Origin: Stercorarius parasiticus
Lineage: Eukaryota > Chordata > Aves > Charadriiformes > Stercorariidae
Direction: 5' to 3'
DNA: 64,000 nucleotides
NCBI GenBank assembly: GCA_013396915.1
Contig: VWZL01000272.1
Span: 343,879 to 407,878 of the forward strand
Below, one piece after another: positions 62,200-64,000 of this stretch. Each line of letters opens with the position of its first letter. Position 1 is the first letter of the stretch. The notes below the pieces were generated by a model. The model was given only the letters and a program-made list of their open reading frames with translations. It had not been told where the DNA came from and ran no database searches. Made by a program: the position numbers and the translations under genes.

Positions 62200-64000
62200 A
62201 TGAACAGGACATATTAATAAGCACTCAGCAGCTGGTGCAGGATAGGACATGCAGGATGCCCAGAGGCACTGTGCAAGGGACTGTGTGGGGCTGCTGGAGC
62301 TGGTGCTACATTGCAAAGGTGTATTAGAGAGTGTGGTTCCCAACAGAAACTGCAGTGACCGCCCCATGACATAGCTTTGACCAAGACACAACTCCTGAGA
62401 AAGGACAAAGTTGCCCGGGTACTAGGTTGACAGGAGTGCCTGTGGTTTCTCCTGCCCCAGGGCTGGCACTTGTCCCACAGGTGCACCCTAGCAGAGACAC
62501 TGGGCTGTCAAGTGAAGGAGCTATGGGAGAAGGTGAGTAGATGGTGTAACATCAGGGAGGACAGGGAGGACATGGAAAGGATCCTTGCAGGAGATTCAGA
62601 GGGAGAAAGTACATAAAGTACAAGGAAAAGCGTAAGAATGGGGTGGAACATAGGACACTGTCATGGACAGTATGATGTGGGAGGCTACCACACTTCCCCA
62701 GACAAAGCTGGGTGCCCATCCCAAGTGCCCATGCATGAACACATGCAGCATGGAAAACAAACAGGAGAAATTAGAAGTCCTTGTGCACTCAGGAATGTAT
62801 AATCTCATTAGGATCACAGAGATTTAGGGGCACATTAGTAGGTATGGGCTTTTTGGGAAAGGCAGGCCAGGAAGACAGGATGGAGATTTGCACTATGTGT
62901 ACAGGAACACTTGACTATGTGGAGTTTTGCTCTGTGACAAGATAATCAAAACCTGACAGGTTAAAGAAGAATAGAAACCATCAAGAGGGAAATTGTAGTG
63001 AGTGTCTCCTACAGAGGACCCCCACAAGAGGAAGTAACAGATGAGTTCTTCTTTACAGACTATAGAGAAAGAAGGCTCATGGTTGAAAACCCTGGTACTC
63101 ATGGGAAATTTTATTATGATATCTGCTTTACATGCAGGGCACAAACAAGGCCACATGAGTTTGGCAAGGCAAATAGCGGATGTAGTCTGCAGGACCTGCT
63201 ATACATAAACAAGGAAGAACTAGTCAAGGATGTGAAGACTGATAGAAACCTCCAGTACTATATGATGGTAGAGTTTAAGATCCTAAAAGACAGGGGTAAG
63301 AACTGGATAGCGTCCTGGGCAACCTGCCATAGCTGACCCTGCTTCATCAGGATAGGTTGGACTTGACAAGTTCTTTGCAATCCCTGCAAACCTCAAATAG
63401 TCTGTGATTCTGTGAAGGTGAATAGCAGAATAGCAAACCTGGTCTTCAGGAGAGTTGACCTAGGTTTTTTCATGGAAATACTTGGCAGACTCCCCTGGGA
63501 GGTAGCCCTGAAGAACAGAAGAACTCTGCTGGAGCAGAGTTGGTTGATGTACAAGGATCGTCTCTTCAGGGCACAGGAATGCTCCATCCTGATGTGCAGG
63601 AAGGCAAGCAAGCATGGCAGAAGGTGAGCACAGATGAAGAGGGAACTCTGGACTGAAGCAGTATAAAAATATTTTTTTGGATATACAGTCAGTATGACAG
63701 TGATAGGACCATAGGACCCTAACAGGACAATAAAGTGCATCGAAGCCTTCTGAAGAGGCTAGCTTATGTTACTAGAGGTGTTCTTCATGGGACAATAATT
63801 AGCTGATGATATTTAATGTCTTTCATTAACAGCTATGATGACTAGGTGAAAAGCACCTTCAGTAAGTTTGTGGATGACACCAAACTGGGAGCAGTACTCA
63901 ATATGCTGGAGGGAAAGGTGACAATCCACAGGGATTTCAATGTGCTGGAAAAAATGCGCTAACAAAGACCTCATGAAATTTAACAATAATGGGAGTGGAA
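62200..64000 (+). mobile_element. Long CR1 LINE with 5' region, runs off the window
   Basis: This plus-strand CR1 keeps parts usually lost by 5' truncation. About 62510-62600 resembles the ORF1 region ('gtgaaggagctatgggagaaggtgag'). About 62740-63290 is the endonuclease part of ORF2: in frame from 62998, LQDLLYINKEEL lies at 63187-63222. The place of the catalytic S-D-H triplet reads QYY (63253-63261), so the endonuclease is dead. At 63304-63416 a separate CR1 3' end is inserted. ORF2 then resumes (63417-63627, including LGRLPWEVAL and CRKASKHGRR). From about 63660 to 63800 the linker and early RT are deleted, and the late RT returns with F-V-D-D intact at 63867-63878 but in broken frames. 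The 5' boundary (62200) is uncertain; 62510 is the safer start. The 3' end lies beyond the window. Confidence 0.85.
63304..63416 (+). mobile_element. Nested CR1 3'-end insertion
   Basis: This 113-bp CR1 3' terminus starts 'tggatagcgtcctgggcaacctg'. It contains a 'ggttggacttgacaagtt' block and ends with the octamer tail TCTGTGATTCTGTGAA. It interrupts the ORF2 of the surrounding CR1: the protein similarity stops at its left edge and resumes at its right edge. The two flanks, GGTAAGAAC (63295-63303) and GGTGAATAGC (63417-63426), are alike and may be a decayed target-site duplication. It must be younger than its host element. Confidence 0.8.

Noticed and set aside
62998..63627. Open frames of 112 and 71 codons resembling a real protein
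   Set aside because: The similarity is to CR1 ORF2, so these are pieces of a dead retrotransposon rather than a host gene. The first frame also reads into the nested insert.
1..64000. Possible CRISPR array, phage, operon or other prokaryotic system
   Set aside because: No regularly spaced repeats, no dense coding and no ribosome-binding-site pattern. The repeat content is vertebrate.

Overview
The window looks like non-coding nuclear DNA from a bird. Two things point there. The interspersed repeats are almost all CR1-type LINEs, with 3' ends built on ATTCTATG-like octamers. The rest are ERVL-like solo LTRs of a kind I know from avian genomes. No mammalian L1 or Alu-type repeat was recognised. 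By eye the DNA is AT-rich, with no CpG island and no dense coding. I cannot name the species, nor say whether this is an intergenic desert or a very large intron.

I see no protein-coding gene that I can support. The open frames are short (the longest is about 220 codons), lie on both strands, and have no domain I recognise apart from decayed LINE reverse-transcriptase and endonuclease pieces. No rRNA, tRNA, CRISPR array or bacterial-style operon is present. The annotation is therefore mainly a map of mobile-element fossils, simple repeats and hairpins, plus notes on stretches where nothing is recognised.

Layout. 1-2457: unique AT-rich DNA. 2463-3401: a solo LTR (TG...CA) with a perfect 5-bp target-site duplication CAGGT and a degenerate internal tandem array. 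3407-11666: unique. 11672-12277: a second solo LTR family on the plus strand, with a near-perfect 5-bp duplication. 12283-15812: unique, with two strong hairpins. 15813-16592: two short CR1 3' ends on opposite strands. 17093-17410: a weak LTR-like candidate. 18324-18907: another copy of the second LTR family, inverted. 22327-22701: another weak LTR-like candidate. 22702-44704: about 22 kb with essentially no recognisable interspersed repeat, only microsatellites. 44705-44930: an ancient CR1 trace. 49373-49824: a local duplication with copies 390 bp apart. 53055-64000: a CR1-rich end holding a decayed RT-bearing CR1 (plus), an older long CR1 (minus), a very old L3/turtle-like CR1 (minus), and a long CR1 that keeps 5' regions and carries a nested CR1 3' end. 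This last element runs off the window.

The elements do not work together as a system. They record successive retrotransposition layers: old L3-like CR1, then avian CR1, then nested CR1 and LTR insertions. I found no evidence for a new biological system here. The items most worth a second look are the repeat-poor 22-kb interval, the solo LTR with intact target-site duplication, the nested CR1, and the local duplication near 49.4-49.8 kb.
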